Source: Parasedimentitalea denitrificans (GTDB lineage Bacteria > Pseudomonadota > Alphaproteobacteria > Rhodobacterales > Rhodobacteraceae). From it: a stretch of 64,000 bases of DNA. The stretch lies in assembly GCF_011813015.1 (NCBI RefSeq), contig NZ_QHLQ01000017.1, forward strand, positions 1 through 64,000, given 5' to 3'. This document shows, one piece after another, positions 1 through 10,210 of this stretch (position 1 is the first letter of the stretch; every line of letters starts with the position of its first letter). Below the pieces are notes generated by a model. The model worked only from the letters and a program-made list of their open reading frames with translations, was not told the origin of the DNA and searched no databases. The translations under genes were made by a program, and so were the position numbers.

Positions 1-95
1 CCAAGGTCATCAGCAACCTGAGTACGCGTTAACCCGCTTGTCAGTGCAATGCGAACAGCATCCCGCCGAAATTTATCCTTCCGTTTCAGTCCCAT
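1..95 (-). CDS. IS3-family transposase OrfA, N-terminal fragment cut by window edge
   Basis: The first 31 codons of a leftward gene start at an ATG at 93-95 behind a GGAG-type ribosome site and run off the window. The peptide begins MGLKRKDKFRRDAVRIALTS and continues with a helix-turn-helix (GLTRTQVADDLG). This is the usual opening of IS3-family OrfA proteins, which bind the element ends and supply the first half of the frameshifted OrfAB transposase. The rest of the element lies outside the window, so intactness cannot be judged. Family identification rests on this short N-terminus only. Confidence 0.75.
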   Translation of the reverse strand, partial: MGLKRKDKFRRDAVRIALTSGLTRTQVADDL

Positions 96-195
96 AGTCA
101 GTCTCCTTTGGTGCAATAAATGCTATCAAAGGGGAGGAATCTGTGCGTCGGCAGGTCCACTAGGTAGAAGCCATGTGAAGTTAAAACGACCACAT

Positions 196-227
196 AGCCT
201 ACTGCCCCCCAAGTGTGGCAGTAGGCT
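196..227 (-). terminator. Perfect 11-bp palindrome after pobA; terminator or IS-end structure
   Basis: Arms AGCCTACTGCC (196-206) and GGCAGTAGGCT (217-227) pair perfectly around a 10-nt loop. It lies 54 bases beyond the pobA stop, and on the minus strand it is followed by a loose T-rich stretch, so it could terminate pobA. The CTGCCCCCCAAGTGTGG core also resembles IS3-family ends, so it may instead be, or overlap, the right border of the truncated element. The sequence alone does not separate the two readings. Confidence 0.45.
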
Positions 228-280
228 GTTATGAAAAGAAATGATATTGATCTATATGGTGAACGATCCTGCCTTGATAA

Positions 281-1462
<1,182 letters not shown>

Positions 1463-1590
1463 TCAGGTTTCCCGATCATCTGTCAGCACCCGACGGAAGG
1501 GTGTGGCAATTGATTGGAGGTATCTGGCCAAAACTCGGCGGGCCGAAGTGACATTGTACCAGTAGGCTCGCCTTGTGACGGGCCTGTTGG

Positions 1591-2550
1591 TCACATCATT
1601 GATTTTTCGATCTCATCCAGCGTTTTCATGGCTGACAGGACGTCGGATACACAGCCGTTGGGTGTGCGGCCCTCGAGGATCGCTGCAATAAACTCGCGGT
1701 CGATTAGTTCGATACCATTGTTGGAGACGGCAACATCGCTAAGGTCGATCTGGTTCTCGTTCCCGTCATAAAGGTCATCGTAGCGGGCGAGATAGGTGCC
1801 GTTGTCGCAAATGTAGCGGAAGAATGTGCCGAATGGCCCGTCGTTGTTGAACGACAGAGACAATGTACAGATCGCGCCGTCCTCGGACTTCATGCCAATG
1901 GCCATATCCATTGCGATGCCCAGATCAGGATGGGCAGGCCCCTGTAGGCCAAAGGCTTTTACCGCTTTGCTGCCGGTCTGATACTGGAACAAGTCAACTG
2001 TGTGGCAAGCGTGGTGCCATAGAAGGTGATCGGTCCAGGACCGTGGCTCGCCCTTGGCGTTTGTGTTGGTGCGGCGGAAGAAATAGGTTTGCACATCCAT
2101 CTGTTGGATTTTCAGCTCGCCAGCGTCGATCTTGTTTTTGATCCACTGGTGGCTTGGATTAAAGCGGCGCACTTGGCCCGCCATAGCAACCAAACCGGTT
2201 TCTTTCTGCTTGGCGACCACGGCTTGGCTGTCTTCCAAGTTGTCAGCCATTGGAATTTCGACCAGCACGTGTTTCCCTGCGTCCATGCAGGCAATCGCCT
2301 GGCTTGCGTGCATTTGGGTGGGGGTCGACAGGATCACTGCGTCAACATCATCCCGTGCAAGACATTCCTCAAGGGTCGTGCTGGCGTGACCAATTCCGCG
2401 TTCGGACGCCAGCGCCTCAATCTTGGATTTGGTAGGCCCCATAACAGAGGTCACTTCGACACCTTCGATATCGGATAATGCGTCCAGATGTTTCAAACCA
2501 AACGCGCCGTAGGCGCCTGCAACGCAAATTCTCATCACATGTTTCCCCAT
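1591..2550 (-). CDS. ligC: 4-carboxy-2-hydroxymuconate-6-semialdehyde dehydrogenase (LigC)
   Basis: Gfo/Idh/MocA-fold NADP-dependent dehydrogenase oxidising the hemiacetal of the LigAB ring-cleavage product to 2-pyrone-4,6-dicarboxylate. The protein is about 319 residues against 315 for the Sphingobium enzyme as I recall it. It carries the Rossmann start MRICVAGAYGAFG, the EIPMADN segment and the stretches RRFNPSHQWI, MDVQTYFFRR and LLWHHACHTVDLF typical of LigC. An upstream in-frame extension of 48 codons is unlike the family, so the start is placed at 2550; an ATG five codons later (2535) is also possible. It is adjacent to pobA and faces the lig/gal operon across the LysR gene. Confidence 0.92.
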   Translation of the reverse strand: MGKHVMRICVAGAYGAFGLKHLDALSDIEGVEVTSVMGPTKSKIEALASERGIGHASTTLEECLARDDVDAVILSTPTQMHASQAIACMDAGKHVLVEIPMADNLEDSQAVVAKQKETGLVAMAGQVRRFNPSHQWIKNKIDAGELKIQQMDVQTYFFRRTNTNAKGEPRSWTDHLLWHHACHTVDLFQYQTGSKAVKAFGLQGPAHPDLGIAMDMAIGMKSEDGAICTLSLSFNNDGPFGTFFRYICDNGTYLARYDDLYDGNENQIDLSDVAVSNNGIELIDREFIAAILEGRTPNGCVSDVLSAMKTLDEIEKSMM

Positions 2551-2763
2551 GTTGGTTTTGACTTCTTGGGGCGAAAAAGGGCTGCAAAAGGCAGGTGGTC
2601 GCATGCGTTTGACGCTGTTATTGCGACCGCTGCCCTGTGCCGCTGTCTGTGATCGCAGCAAGAGACGGATGGCGGTTGGATCAATGCATAGCACCGATTA
2701 GTTCAAATATGGGATTTGAATGCAGGCAGTGATATTTGATTTTGTTAGTCTTGGCGCCAGGTT

Positions 2764-3981
2764 CTATTCGTTGGCGGCTGTGCTGCGGATGATTTCTATG
2801 AATCGTTGCTGAACGGGTGTCGGTGCCCATCCGGCCCTGAATGTCAGGCCAATTGCCCGCTCAGACTCGGGTAAGTCTATCGGCAGTTGGACCAAAGTAC
2901 TGTGTTGTTCTTCGATTTCGATCTGACGTTTAGAGGCAATTGAGATGTAATCGCCTCTCAATAGCAGGCCGCGTAGCAGGCCCATTGAGCTGGAGACGAT
3001 GCGGACAGGAGTTTGGGGCATGTCCTGTATGCGTAGGCGATCCGACAAATATGCCCCCGATGGTGTTTCCTTAGGAGGAGCTATCCAGGGAAAAGAAAGT
3101 GTATCTTCGAGTGTGACATCTTTCTTTTTGATCAGTGGATGGTCGGGGCCAACGACTACGGCGAGGCGATCAACAAATAGCTCTTCCTGCACAACATCGT
3201 TGGCGGGTTGTGGGTGGCGTAATGCCCCCAGTAGAAAGTCCAAATCGCCGAACCGCAGGTCTCTGAGAAGGGCGTGATATCTTGCATCTACGCAGTTAAT
3301 CTGAACGCTGACCCCAGCTTGGCTCAAGAGCTCATCAATTGCGGCAGGAAGGACGGTTGTGCGTGATAATGGCAAAGAGCCCAAATTGATGCGTGTGACA
3401 TCCCGGCCGAGATGTTCGTTGATTTCAAATATCGCTTGCTGAAATTCGCTCATGGCCAGTCTAACCTGATGCGCGAAAACCTCGGCGGGGGCTGTCAGTT
3501 CTACGCCGCCTCGGGTCTGATCAAGAAGGGGCAGGCCAGATAGTGAGGCGAGTTCGCGAATGGCGCGGTGAACTCCGGGCTGGCTGACGCCTAATTCAGT
3601 TGCTGCTTGGCTGAAGCTGCCTGTTTTTTCGATCGCAATCAAAGCTCGTAGTTGAACTGGTGAACAGAATTTGTGGAACGCCTGTCGTGAGGTCTGGTTC
3701 GATTTTCGAGCGGCCTTTTTCCGGGCAAGGCTTTCGCCGCGCCGTAGGTGTTCGAGTATTCGGGCCAAACGCCCTTCGAATAACTCTCCCACCTTGGTGG
3801 GCAACATTCCTTTTGGTTGCCGATTGAATAGCTTTTCCCCAAGCGCCTCTTCCACCCTTGCTAAGGATTGGGTTGCAGCAGGTTGTGACACGTGAACAAT
3901 ATCCGCAGCCGCACTAATTCTACGGTGGCGATAGATCTCGTGGACGACGTAAAGATACCGAATTTGGGGAAGAGAGGGCAT
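2764..3981 (-). CDS. LysR-type regulator with two N-terminal HTH domains
   Basis: About 405 residues, some 100 longer than ordinary LysR proteins. Residues about 1-60 form one LysR helix-turn-helix (RRISAAADIVHVSQPAATQS) and residues about 105-165 form a second (GSFSQAATELGVSQPGVHRA). The effector-binding domain follows from about 180 (INLGSLPLSRT onward). The start is set at the ATG at 3981, preceded by AAGG at good spacing; a GTG at 4005 is in frame but overlaps operator-like repeats. It lies between ligC-pobA and the divergent galB operon, the position of a local pathway activator. The likely inducer is protocatechuate or a downstream intermediate (inference). Confidence 0.88.
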   Translation of the reverse strand: MPSLPQIRYLYVVHEIYRHRRISAAADIVHVSQPAATQSLARVEEALGEKLFNRQPKGMLPTKVGELFEGRLARILEHLRRGESLARKKAARKSNQTSRQAFHKFCSPVQLRALIAIEKTGSFSQAATELGVSQPGVHRAIRELASLSGLPLLDQTRGGVELTAPAEVFAHQVRLAMSEFQQAIFEINEHLGRDVTRINLGSLPLSRTTVLPAAIDELLSQAGVSVQINCVDARYHALLRDLRFGDLDFLLGALRHPQPANDVVQEELFVDRLAVVVGPDHPLIKKKDVTLEDTLSFPWIAPPKETPSGAYLSDRLRIQDMPQTPVRIVSSSMGLLRGLLLRGDYISIASKRQIEIEEQHSTLVQLPIDLPESERAIGLTFRAGWAPTPVQQRFIEIIRSTAANE

Positions 3982-4001
3982 TGGATCTGCCTTGTGATTT
4001 T

Positions 4002-4077
4002 CCACTTTGTAACAAAATCAAATGTGGTTGTCAGGAAACAAAGTGGCCTTAAGGGGCATTTCTTTCCTACACTTTGG
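4002..4077. promoter_or_regulatory. Divergent control region with repeated CACTTTG half-sites
   Basis: The gap between the LysR gene and galB holds CCACTTTGT at 4002-4010, its exact inverted copy ACAAAGTGG at 4038-4046, and a third half-site CACTTTGG at 4070-4077. The first site also contains the dyad TTTGTAACAAA (4006-4016), which has the T-N11-A spacing class seen in LysR targets. Placement between a LysR gene and the operon it probably controls supports a binding role. No -10 or -35 element was assigned with confidence. Confidence 0.5.
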
Positions 4078-4108
4078 TATCCTGTGAAAACCGTGGAAGA
4101 TGCACATA

Positions 4109-4846
4109 ATGGCTGACAAGAAAACCGCTTTGGTAATTTCCGCACATGCGGCTGACTTCGTTTGGCGCTGCGGTGGAGCAATCGCCCTGCATCAGGAGCT
4201 GGGCTATGAGGTGACCGTCGCCTGCCTGTCGTTTGGGGAGCGTGGCGAAAGTGCCAAGCTGTGGAAGCAGGATGGCATGACGTTGGATACGGTCAAGAAG
4301 GTCCGTCAGGAAGAGGCGCAGGCTGCGGCAGATGCGCTGGGTGTCAATGATATTCGTTTTCTGGACCTAGGGGACTATCCGCTTCGATTGGATCGTGATG
4401 CGCAAGATCAGATGGTTGATATTATCCGCGAGGTTCAGCCCGAGTGGATGATGAGCCATTCAAAGTGGGATCCTTATAACACCGACCACATGAATACGAC
4501 GCAATTCGCGTTGGAGTGCCGGATGATTGCGCAGGCTTGGGGGCATAACCCGGGGCAAAAGGTGCTCGGCGCGCCGCAGATGTATCTGTTTGAGCCACAC
4601 CAGACTGAACAGATGGCGTGGAAGCCGAATGTTTTCTTAGACATCACGTCTGTCTGGGAGAAGAAGCGCGCGGCGATTGAATGCATGCAGGGGCAGGAAC
4701 ATCTGTGGGATTTCTATACCAACGTAGCTGAAAACCGCGGCAACCACTTCCGCCGCAACTCGGGCGGAATGGCCGGTGGCCGTAAAGCAGAGTACGCCGA
4801 AGGCTTTGAGATGATATTCCCGCAGACAGTGGATGAACTGGCATGA
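4109..4846 (+). CDS. galB: 4-oxalomesaconate hydratase, GalB (PIG-L) type
   Basis: Hydrates 4-oxalomesaconate to 4-carboxy-4-hydroxy-2-oxoadipate. It belongs to the PIG-L/LmbE zinc hydrolase-like family, as does GalB of Pseudomonas gallate catabolism, not to the amidohydrolase family of Sphingobium LigJ. The metal-site motif appears as [13 protein letters not shown] near residue 10, with the distal [11 protein letters not shown] near 115. The ATG at 4109 has GGAAGA nine bases upstream; the ATG three codons earlier is too close to it. First gene of a rightward operon, overlapping the next by four bases. Confidence 0.88.
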   Translation: MADKKTALVISAHAADFVWRCGGAIALHQELGYEVTVACLSFGERGESAKLWKQDGMTLDTVKKVRQEEAQAAADALGVNDIRFLDLGDYPLRLDRDAQDQMVDIIREVQPEWMMSHSKWDPYNTDHMNTTQFALECRMIAQAWGHNPGQKVLGAPQMYLFEPHQTEQMAWKPNVFLDITSVWEKKRAAIECMQGQEHLWDFYTNVAENRGNHFRRNSGGMAGGRKAEYAEGFEMIFPQTVDELA

Positions 4847-5535
4847 GCTATCCTGTCGGAACCCAAGGTGTTGTCGTTCAGCACATCGAACGTGCCGATC
4901 AGTCTGTCATCGACGGGCTTGCTGAATGTGGCGTGGCGACTGTGCATGAGGCGCAGGGGCGCAAGGGGCTGCTGGCGGCCTATATGCGACCGATTTATTC
5001 TGGCGCGCGGGTTGCTGCCAGTGCGGTGACCATTTCGGCTCCACCGTGCGACAACTGGATGCTGCACGTGGCTATCGAGCAGTTGCAGGCGGGCGACATC
5101 ATGGTGCTTGCTCCGACCTCGCCCAGTATTGCGGGTTATTTTGGCGATCTGTTGGCATCTTCGGCCAAAGCGCATGGGTGCAAGGGTTTGATCATTGATG
5201 CCGGCGTGCGCGATGTGCGTGATCTGACTGAGATGGATTTTCCGGTCTGGTCCAAGGCTGTTTTTGCCCAAGGTACGATCAAAGAGACGCTCGGCTCGGT
5301 AAATGTGCCAGTGGTCTGTGCCGAAGCGCTGGTCAATCCCGGGGATGTTATTGTCGCGGATGATGATGGCGTCTGCGTGGTGCGTCGCGATGAGGCTGCT
5401 GAGGTTTTGAAAAAGGCCCGCGCCCGAGAAGCGAACGAGACGGGCAAGCGCGCTCGGTTTGAGGCCGGAGAACTGGGGCTTGATATCTACGACATGCGCG
5501 GACGGCTGGCTGAAAAGGGCCTGAAGTATGTCTGA
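4843..5535 (+). CDS. ligK: 4-carboxy-4-hydroxy-2-oxoadipate aldolase (LigK/GalC)
   Basis: RraA-fold class II aldolase that splits 4-carboxy-4-hydroxy-2-oxoadipate into pyruvate and oxaloacetate, the last step of the 4,5-cleavage pathway. At 230 residues it matches LigK, ProA and GalC. Recognisable segments are the N-terminal [15 protein letters not shown], the phosphate/substrate loop around [15 protein letters not shown] near residue 105, and the [14 protein letters not shown] metal-site stretch near 120. Its start overlaps galB (ATGA) and its end overlaps the next gene by eight bases, indicating translational coupling. Confidence 0.93.
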   Translation: MSYPVGTQGVVVQHIERADQSVIDGLAECGVATVHEAQGRKGLLAAYMRPIYSGARVAASAVTISAPPCDNWMLHVAIEQLQAGDIMVLAPTSPSIAGYFGDLLASSAKAHGCKGLIIDAGVRDVRDLTEMDFPVWSKAVFAQGTIKETLGSVNVPVVCAEALVNPGDVIVADDDGVCVVRRDEAAEVLKKARAREANETGKRARFEAGELGLDIYDMRGRLAEKGLKYV

Positions 5536-6583
5536 CGGCATTCGGGCCATGTGGATGCGTGGTGGCACGTCCAAGGGGGGCTATTTCCTAGCCGAGGACT
5601 TGCCGGACGATACCAAGGCGCGGGATTACCTGTTGCTGGGGCTGATGGGATCACCTGACGCCCGACAGATCAACGGAATGGGTGGTGCTGATCCGTTGAC
5701 GTCTAAGGTTGCGGTGGTTCGTAAGTCCAGTCGCGAAGGCGTGGATGTTGACTACTTATTCTTACAGGTGTTCACCGATCAGCCTATTGTCACAGATGCG
5801 CAGAACTGCGGAAACATGTTGGCAGGCGTCGCGCCATTCGCCATTGAGCGGGGCCTTGTGAAAGCGCAAGACGGCGAGACCCCGGTCACTATCTATATGG
5901 AAAACACTGGGCAGGCTGCGGTTGCGCAGGTTCAAACGCCTGGTGGTATGGTTAGCTACAAGGGTGACGCGAGAATTGACGGCGTGCCTGGTACTTCGGC
6001 CCCTGTGCCAGTCGAGTTCAAGGACACAGCTGGGTCCAGTTGTGGTGCGTTGCTGCCGACTGGAAATGCGGTTGATGTTATCGAAGGTGTTGAACTGACG
6101 ATGATCGACAACGGCATGCCCTGCGTGGTGATGCGGGCCTCTGATATGGGGATTACGGGTCAGGAAAGCCCTGAGGAGCTTGAGGGGAATGCTGCTTTGC
6201 GCGCCAAGCTAGAGGCGATCCGCTTGAAATGTGGGCCCATGATGAGCCTCGGCGATGTGGTGGAAAAGTCGGTACCGAAAATGACAATGGTCAGTGCGCC
6301 TCACTCGGGGGGGGCGATTTCCACTCGGACCTTTATTCCGCATCGCTGTCACAAGACAATTGGTGTGCTGGGGGCGGTTAGTGTCGCCACTGCCTGCCTG
6401 ATAGACGGCACGCCTGCGCAAGAACTGGCCAAAACCGGTCAGGGCCAAGTTCGATCGCTTTCGGTCGAACATCCGGCTGGCGAAATGACAGTTGTTGCAA
6501 CGCTGGACCAAACCGGAGATGTCGCATCCGCCGCGATCCTTAGAACTGCCCGCAAACTGATGGACGGAGAAGTATACGCATGA
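5528..6583 (+). CDS. ligU: 4-oxalomesaconate tautomerase / isomerase (GalD/LigU, PrpF family)
   Basis: PrpF-family isomerase (diaminopimelate-epimerase fold) of 351 residues. It begins with the family hallmark [13 protein letters not shown] and has the catalytic-cysteine segment [19 protein letters not shown] near residue 95, plus a second cysteine motif [14 protein letters not shown] near 175. In this pathway it converts the enol/keto form of oxalomesaconate made by LigI into the GalB substrate. GalD-type tautomerase and LigU-type 1,3-allylic isomerase chemistries cannot be told apart from sequence alone. It overlaps both neighbours. Confidence 0.88.
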   Translation: MSDGIRAMWMRGGTSKGGYFLAEDLPDDTKARDYLLLGLMGSPDARQINGMGGADPLTSKVAVVRKSSREGVDVDYLFLQVFTDQPIVTDAQNCGNMLAGVAPFAIERGLVKAQDGETPVTIYMENTGQAAVAQVQTPGGMVSYKGDARIDGVPGTSAPVPVEFKDTAGSSCGALLPTGNAVDVIEGVELTMIDNGMPCVVMRASDMGITGQESPEELEGNAALRAKLEAIRLKCGPMMSLGDVVEKSVPKMTMVSAPHSGGAISTRTFIPHRCHKTIGVLGAVSVATACLIDGTPAQELAKTGQGQVRSLSVEHPAGEMTVVATLDQTGDVASAAILRTARKLMDGEVYA

Positions 6584-7467
6584 CCGAGGTGCAAAAAATG
6601 GACGCGGATTGGCTGGTATTCCATCCCGCGCCGAAGGTGCCGGATTTTAAGCTGCCTAAGGGGGCTGTGGATGCGCATTGTCACGTTTTTGGCCCGGCTG
6701 CTGAGTTCCCTTTTGCCCCTGAGCGAAAATACACTCCCTGCGATGCGGGCAAGGCTGAGCTATACGCGCTGCGCGATCATCTGGGGTTTGAGCGCAATGT
6801 CATCGTGCAGGCCACCTGTCACGGTAAGGACAACCGGGCCATGGTTGACGCCTGCCGATCCGCCGGTGATCTGGCGCGGGGGATTGCGTCTGTTGGAGCG
6901 GACATCACCGAAGCTGAAATTCGCGAGATGCACGAGGCCGGGGTGCGCGGGGTGCGGTTTAACTTTGTCAAACGTCTGGTGGATGACACACCCAAAGACG
7001 TGTTCCTTTCCATTGCGAACAAGATCAAGGATTTCGGCTGGCACATTGTGGTCTACTTTGAGGCTCAGGATCTGGAAGAGATTGAACCGTTTCTAAAGCA
7101 GCTGCCCACCACCGTAGTGGTTGACCATATGGGCCGTCCGGATGTTTCCAAAGGCGTCGATCATCCTGATTTCCAGCGTTTCATCCGTTTGATGGAAGAG
7201 AATGACAACATCTGGTCCAAAGTGACCTGTCCGGATCGTCTGTCGCAGCAGGGCCCGCCCTACGACGATGTGGTGGCCTATTGTGCAGAAATCGTCGCGC
7301 GTTTTCCTGACCGGGTGTTGTGGGGCACTGACTGGCCCCATCCGAACATGAAATCGCACATACCTGATGACGGTGTGCTGGTTGATTTCATTACGAGAAT
7401 TGCACCGACGAAGGAACAGCAGCAGCAGTTGCTAGTTGACAACCCGATGCGTCTATACTGGGCGTGA
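6580..7467 (+). CDS. ligI: 2-pyrone-4,6-dicarboxylate hydrolase (LigI)
   Basis: Amidohydrolase-superfamily lactonase opening 2-pyrone-4,6-dicarboxylate to 4-oxalomesaconate. Its 295 residues match the family (about 293). The metal-site HxH is DAHCHVFGP near residue 31, the VVDHMGRPD motif is near 180, and the terminal catalytic aspartate lies in LWGTDWPHPN near 248, as in cog3618-type enzymes that act without a bound metal. The start overlaps ligU by four bases. It acts directly on the LigC product. Confidence 0.94.
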   Translation: MTEVQKMDADWLVFHPAPKVPDFKLPKGAVDAHCHVFGPAAEFPFAPERKYTPCDAGKAELYALRDHLGFERNVIVQATCHGKDNRAMVDACRSAGDLARGIASVGADITEAEIREMHEAGVRGVRFNFVKRLVDDTPKDVFLSIANKIKDFGWHIVVYFEAQDLEEIEPFLKQLPTTVVVDHMGRPDVSKGVDHPDFQRFIRLMEENDNIWSKVTCPDRLSQQGPPYDDVVAYCAEIVARFPDRVLWGTDWPHPNMKSHIPDDGVLVDFITRIAPTKEQQQQLLVDNPMRLYWA

Positions 7468-7518
7468 ACATTGCATTCGCCTGACATCAGGCGCGTAACA
7501 AAAAGCGGAGGATCCCCG

Positions 7519-7875
7519 ATGGACCAACCGGGCTTTGACTATCATATCGACATTCCTGGGACGACACTTTTTGACGGTAAGCAGGCCATGAAAGGCTATG
7601 CGCTGAATAAGATGTGCTACGCGTTCAACAAGGAAGAAAACCGTAACGCGTTCAAAGCTGACGAAGAGGCGTTCATGGAGCAATACGGGCTCAATAACAC
7701 TCAGAAGCAAGCTGTTCGGGATCGTAATGTCCTTGCCATGATCGAGGCAGGTGGCAACATCTACTATCTCGCCAAACTCGCTGGGATTTTCAAATTGTCA
7801 GTTCAGGACGTGGGCGGACAACAAACCGGCATGACCACTGAAGAGTTTCAACAGCACTTGCTGGATCAGGCGTAA
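7519..7875 (+). CDS. ligA: Protocatechuate 4,5-dioxygenase alpha subunit (LigA)
   Basis: Small subunit of the Fe(II) extradiol ring-cleaving dioxygenase; with LigB it cleaves protocatechuate to 4-carboxy-2-hydroxymuconate-6-semialdehyde. The 118-residue all-helical protein shows the LigA signature GYALNKMCYAFNKEENRNAF, the segment MIEAGGNIYYLAKLAG, and the C-terminal GMTTEEFQ. The start at 7519 has GGAG nine bases upstream; the in-frame region before it has no family similarity. Ten bases separate it from ligB. Confidence 0.95.
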   Translation: MDQPGFDYHIDIPGTTLFDGKQAMKGYALNKMCYAFNKEENRNAFKADEEAFMEQYGLNNTQKQAVRDRNVLAMIEAGGNIYYLAKLAGIFKLSVQDVGGQQTGMTTEEFQQHLLDQA

Positions 7876-7885
7876 GGAGAGCGAA

Positions 7886-8731
7886 ATGGCGAAAATTCTT
7901 GGTGGTATTACGACCTCGCATATTCCTGCCGTGGGCAAGGCAATTCAGGACGAGTTGCACGATGACCCTTATTGGAAGCCGTTCTTTGACGGCTACCCTA
8001 AAATTCACAACTGGATCAAAGAGAACAAACCGGACGTTGTGATCAACATCTACAACGACCATGGCTTGGGATTCTTCCTAGATCAGATGCCAACCTTTGC
8101 TATCGGTGCTGCGCATGAGTACCGCAATGAGGACGAGGGCTGGGGGCTGCCGTCGCTGGATCCGTTTCCCGGACACCCTGAATTGAGCTGGCACATTATT
8201 GAGAGCATGGTCGCGGATGAATTCGACATCACCTCATGCCAAGAGCTGGCGGTTGACCATGGTTTTGTCGTTCCCATGCAGCTGTTCTGGCCAGGCGCGC
8301 CGCATAATCCTGATATGCCACGGGCTATCCCAATTTCGGCCAACACTGTTCAGCATCCAATCCCAACGCTGAAACGGGCGCTGGATTTTGGTAAGGCCTT
8401 GCGCAAGGGAATTGAAAGCTTCCCTGAGGATCTGAAGGTGGTTGTTCTTGGAACTGGTGGGCTTAGTCACCAATTGGAAGGTGAACGTGCGGGCTTTATC
8501 AATAAAGAGTTTGACCAATACTGCATCGAAAATATTGCCCACAATCCTGAAGAGCTGACGAAAATCACCCGTCAGGAACTGGTAGAAAAAGCCGGGGCTC
8601 AGGGGACTGAGTTTCTGATGTGGATGATGATGCGTGGTGCGCTGGGCGACAACGTGACCGAGATTACGCGTAACTATCACATCCCGATCTCGAACACCGC
8701 CTCGGGCACGCTTTTGCTTGAGTGCGAGTAA
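7886..8731 (+). CDS. ligB: Protocatechuate 4,5-dioxygenase beta subunit (LigB)
   Basis: Catalytic subunit of the class III extradiol dioxygenase. Iron ligands are visible as His12 (TTSHIPA), His59 (YNDHG) and a carboxylate near 240 (QGTEFLMW). The acid-base histidine lies in LGTGGLSHQLEGE near 195. At 281 residues it is slightly shorter than Sphingobium LigB (about 300). It closes the operon; a strong hairpin follows 13 bases after the stop. A clear AAGGAG site precedes the ATG. Confidence 0.95.
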   Translation: MAKILGGITTSHIPAVGKAIQDELHDDPYWKPFFDGYPKIHNWIKENKPDVVINIYNDHGLGFFLDQMPTFAIGAAHEYRNEDEGWGLPSLDPFPGHPELSWHIIESMVADEFDITSCQELAVDHGFVVPMQLFWPGAPHNPDMPRAIPISANTVQHPIPTLKRALDFGKALRKGIESFPEDLKVVVLGTGGLSHQLEGERAGFINKEFDQYCIENIAHNPEELTKITRQELVEKAGAQGTEFLMWMMMRGALGDNVTEITRNYHIPISNTASGTLLLECE

Positions 8732-8744
8732 TAAGAACGTGGTT

Positions 8745-8776
8745 TTGCGACCGCTCTTGAACAAGGGTGGTCGCAA
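8745..8776. terminator. Bidirectional hairpin between ligB and nosX
   Basis: TTGCGACC (8745-8752) pairs with GGTCGCAA (8769-8776), and the stem continues inward through CTCTT/AAGGG with wobble pairs to a GAAC loop, about 14 pairs in all. It lies between two convergent operons, so it can end transcription from both sides. Short T-rich stretches flank it (GGTTTTG on the left for the minus strand, GATTTTC on the right for the plus strand). Confidence 0.75.
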
Positions 8777-8783
8777 CTGATTT

Positions 8784-9692
8784 TCAGAGCGATTGCAGCA
8801 CTTCAACTTTGGTGCCGGGGATCTGATCCAGTGCAGCTTGGATCTGGTGTTCCGAGAGCAGGCAGCACGCCGTTGAAAGACCGTCAGCGATGGCGGCTGT
8901 CGGGGCGGATATAGACACCAGGCCGTGTTGAAGCCGGAGATCGGCGTTTGGCGAGAAAATATGCGGGCTTGGTTGGGCACCGTTGCCGACGGGAACAATT
9001 GGCGCCGAGGTGGCAAGGGCGCGGTTTGCCATGGTCATTTTTTTGATCAACTGCTGGTCAGGTGCTTTGATGCCAATGCGCCAATCCTGACCAGTGCTGC
9101 GTTGGCCGCTTGCAACGATCTCACCAAAGTCTACCAGGACGTCGGTTAGACCCTTGTGGCGGAGGAGTTCAGCAATTTTATCTGTGATATAGCCCTGCGC
9201 AATTCCGTTGAGGGTAAGCCCCATCTTGGCAGTGTCTGGATGAGTGAACTCCACCCGTTTGCTATTATATTGCAGATACTTCCAGCCTGTCGCAGAGCCT
9301 GCATTGTCCGCAGTTACGGATGCCTGCCAGAGCGATTGGACTGTTGGGTCGAACGCACCGTCAGAAGCTGTATTCAGCATGTTCGAAATGCTGAGAACTT
9401 CGAGCAGTTCATGTGAGGGGGCTGCTAGGTATCCAGTGGAATTCAGTCGCGCAATTTCAGACATCTCTAGGTACAGGCTAAAGATACCCTCAAGGCGCGA
9501 CAGCTCATTCTCGACGGCCATGAAGATCGGATTCGCCTGGGTCTGAGTTACCCCTGAAATTTGAAGTGTCGCCTGAGCACCTAGCGCGATGCCGCGCCAA
9601 CGGGCTGGCGGCGCAGCAGCTACTGCACGCATTGGCAGGCTACACGCGGCGGCTGAGATTGTCAGAAACCGACGGCGGTTCAAGTTCTTCAT
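8784..9692 (-). CDS. nosX: NosX, FAD:protein FMN transferase of the ApbE family
   Basis: Exported ApbE-type enzyme that attaches FMN covalently to a threonine of the NosR flavin domain. The first 26 residues are a Tat-type signal (NRRRFLTISAAACSLPM, then AVAAAPP). Family segments include the start of the fold GIALGAQATLQISG, the FDPTVQSLW stretch near 125, GLTLNGIAQGYITDKIAELL near 165 and VDFGEIVASG near 195. Last gene of the nos operon, overlapping nosL by four bases. Confidence 0.9.
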   Translation of the reverse strand: MKNLNRRRFLTISAAACSLPMRAVAAAPPARWRGIALGAQATLQISGVTQTQANPIFMAVENELSRLEGIFSLYLEMSEIARLNSTGYLAAPSHELLEVLSISNMLNTASDGAFDPTVQSLWQASVTADNAGSATGWKYLQYNSKRVEFTHPDTAKMGLTLNGIAQGYITDKIAELLRHKGLTDVLVDFGEIVASGQRSTGQDWRIGIKAPDQQLIKKMTMANRALATSAPIVPVGNGAQPSPHIFSPNADLRLQHGLVSISAPTAAIADGLSTACCLLSEHQIQAALDQIPGTKVEVLQSL

Positions 9693-10210
9693 GAGGGGGT
9701 TTCCAGCGTTTGGGACAGATCAACAGGAGCCAATGCGGCATCGTCTGGTATTTCAGTGAAAGGCAAAAGTTGCCCGCCATATTTGTCAAGAAACGGCTTT
9801 GCTGAGGCAGCGTCGCCAAAAGGGACAATTTCGGGGGCTCCCATTCCGCCTGCGACGTTGGCACCGATGACGAACTGGGCGTCATTAGCGAGAATCCAGT
9901 TGCCTTCCCCCAGATCGTCCCAGCTGGCAGCCTTGCCTGTGTCACTCACGTATACAGCGGTGATCTGGGCATCGCGCTCGGGGCTCTTCATATAGGCAAC
10001 AAGGTCGCGAACCTGCGCGAAAAACAACGGGGCAGGGTAGCCCTCTAGGTGGACCTGTCCTTTTGGCCCGCCGTGTTCCAGAACGTTCATCTGGCAGAAA
10101 AAGCTGAGCGCGGCAGTGTTCAACTCCACTGGCGGTGGTGGTGCCTTGGCCTCTTCCTCTTTGCAGGCGGTGAGGGCTAAAGCGAGGAGGATCGGGATGT
10201 GCAGCTTCAT
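9689..10210 (-). CDS. nosL: NosL, copper-chaperone lipoprotein
   Basis: Outer-membrane or periplasmic lipoprotein delivering Cu(I) for NosZ assembly. The signal peptide ends in the lipobox LALTACKEEE, making Cys16 the lipidated residue. The Cu(I)-site region is FFCQMNVLEHGGPKGQ near residue 38, with the canonical C-x-M-x-x-x-x-H spacing. The ATG at 10210 is chosen because it gives a proper lipoprotein signal and overlaps nosY by four bases. The 173-residue length fits NosL. Confidence 0.92.
   Translation of the reverse strand: MKLHIPILLALALTACKEEEAKAPPPPVELNTAALSFFCQMNVLEHGGPKGQVHLEGYPAPLFFAQVRDLVAYMKSPERDAQITAVYVSDTGKAASWDDLGEGNWILANDAQFVIGANVAGGMGAPEIVPFGDAASAKPFLDKYGGQLLPFTEIPDDAALAPVDLSQTLETPS

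Noticed and set aside
4714..5574. 286-codon minus-strand frame opposite galB and ligK
   Set aside because: Antisense shadow of two well-identified pathway genes.
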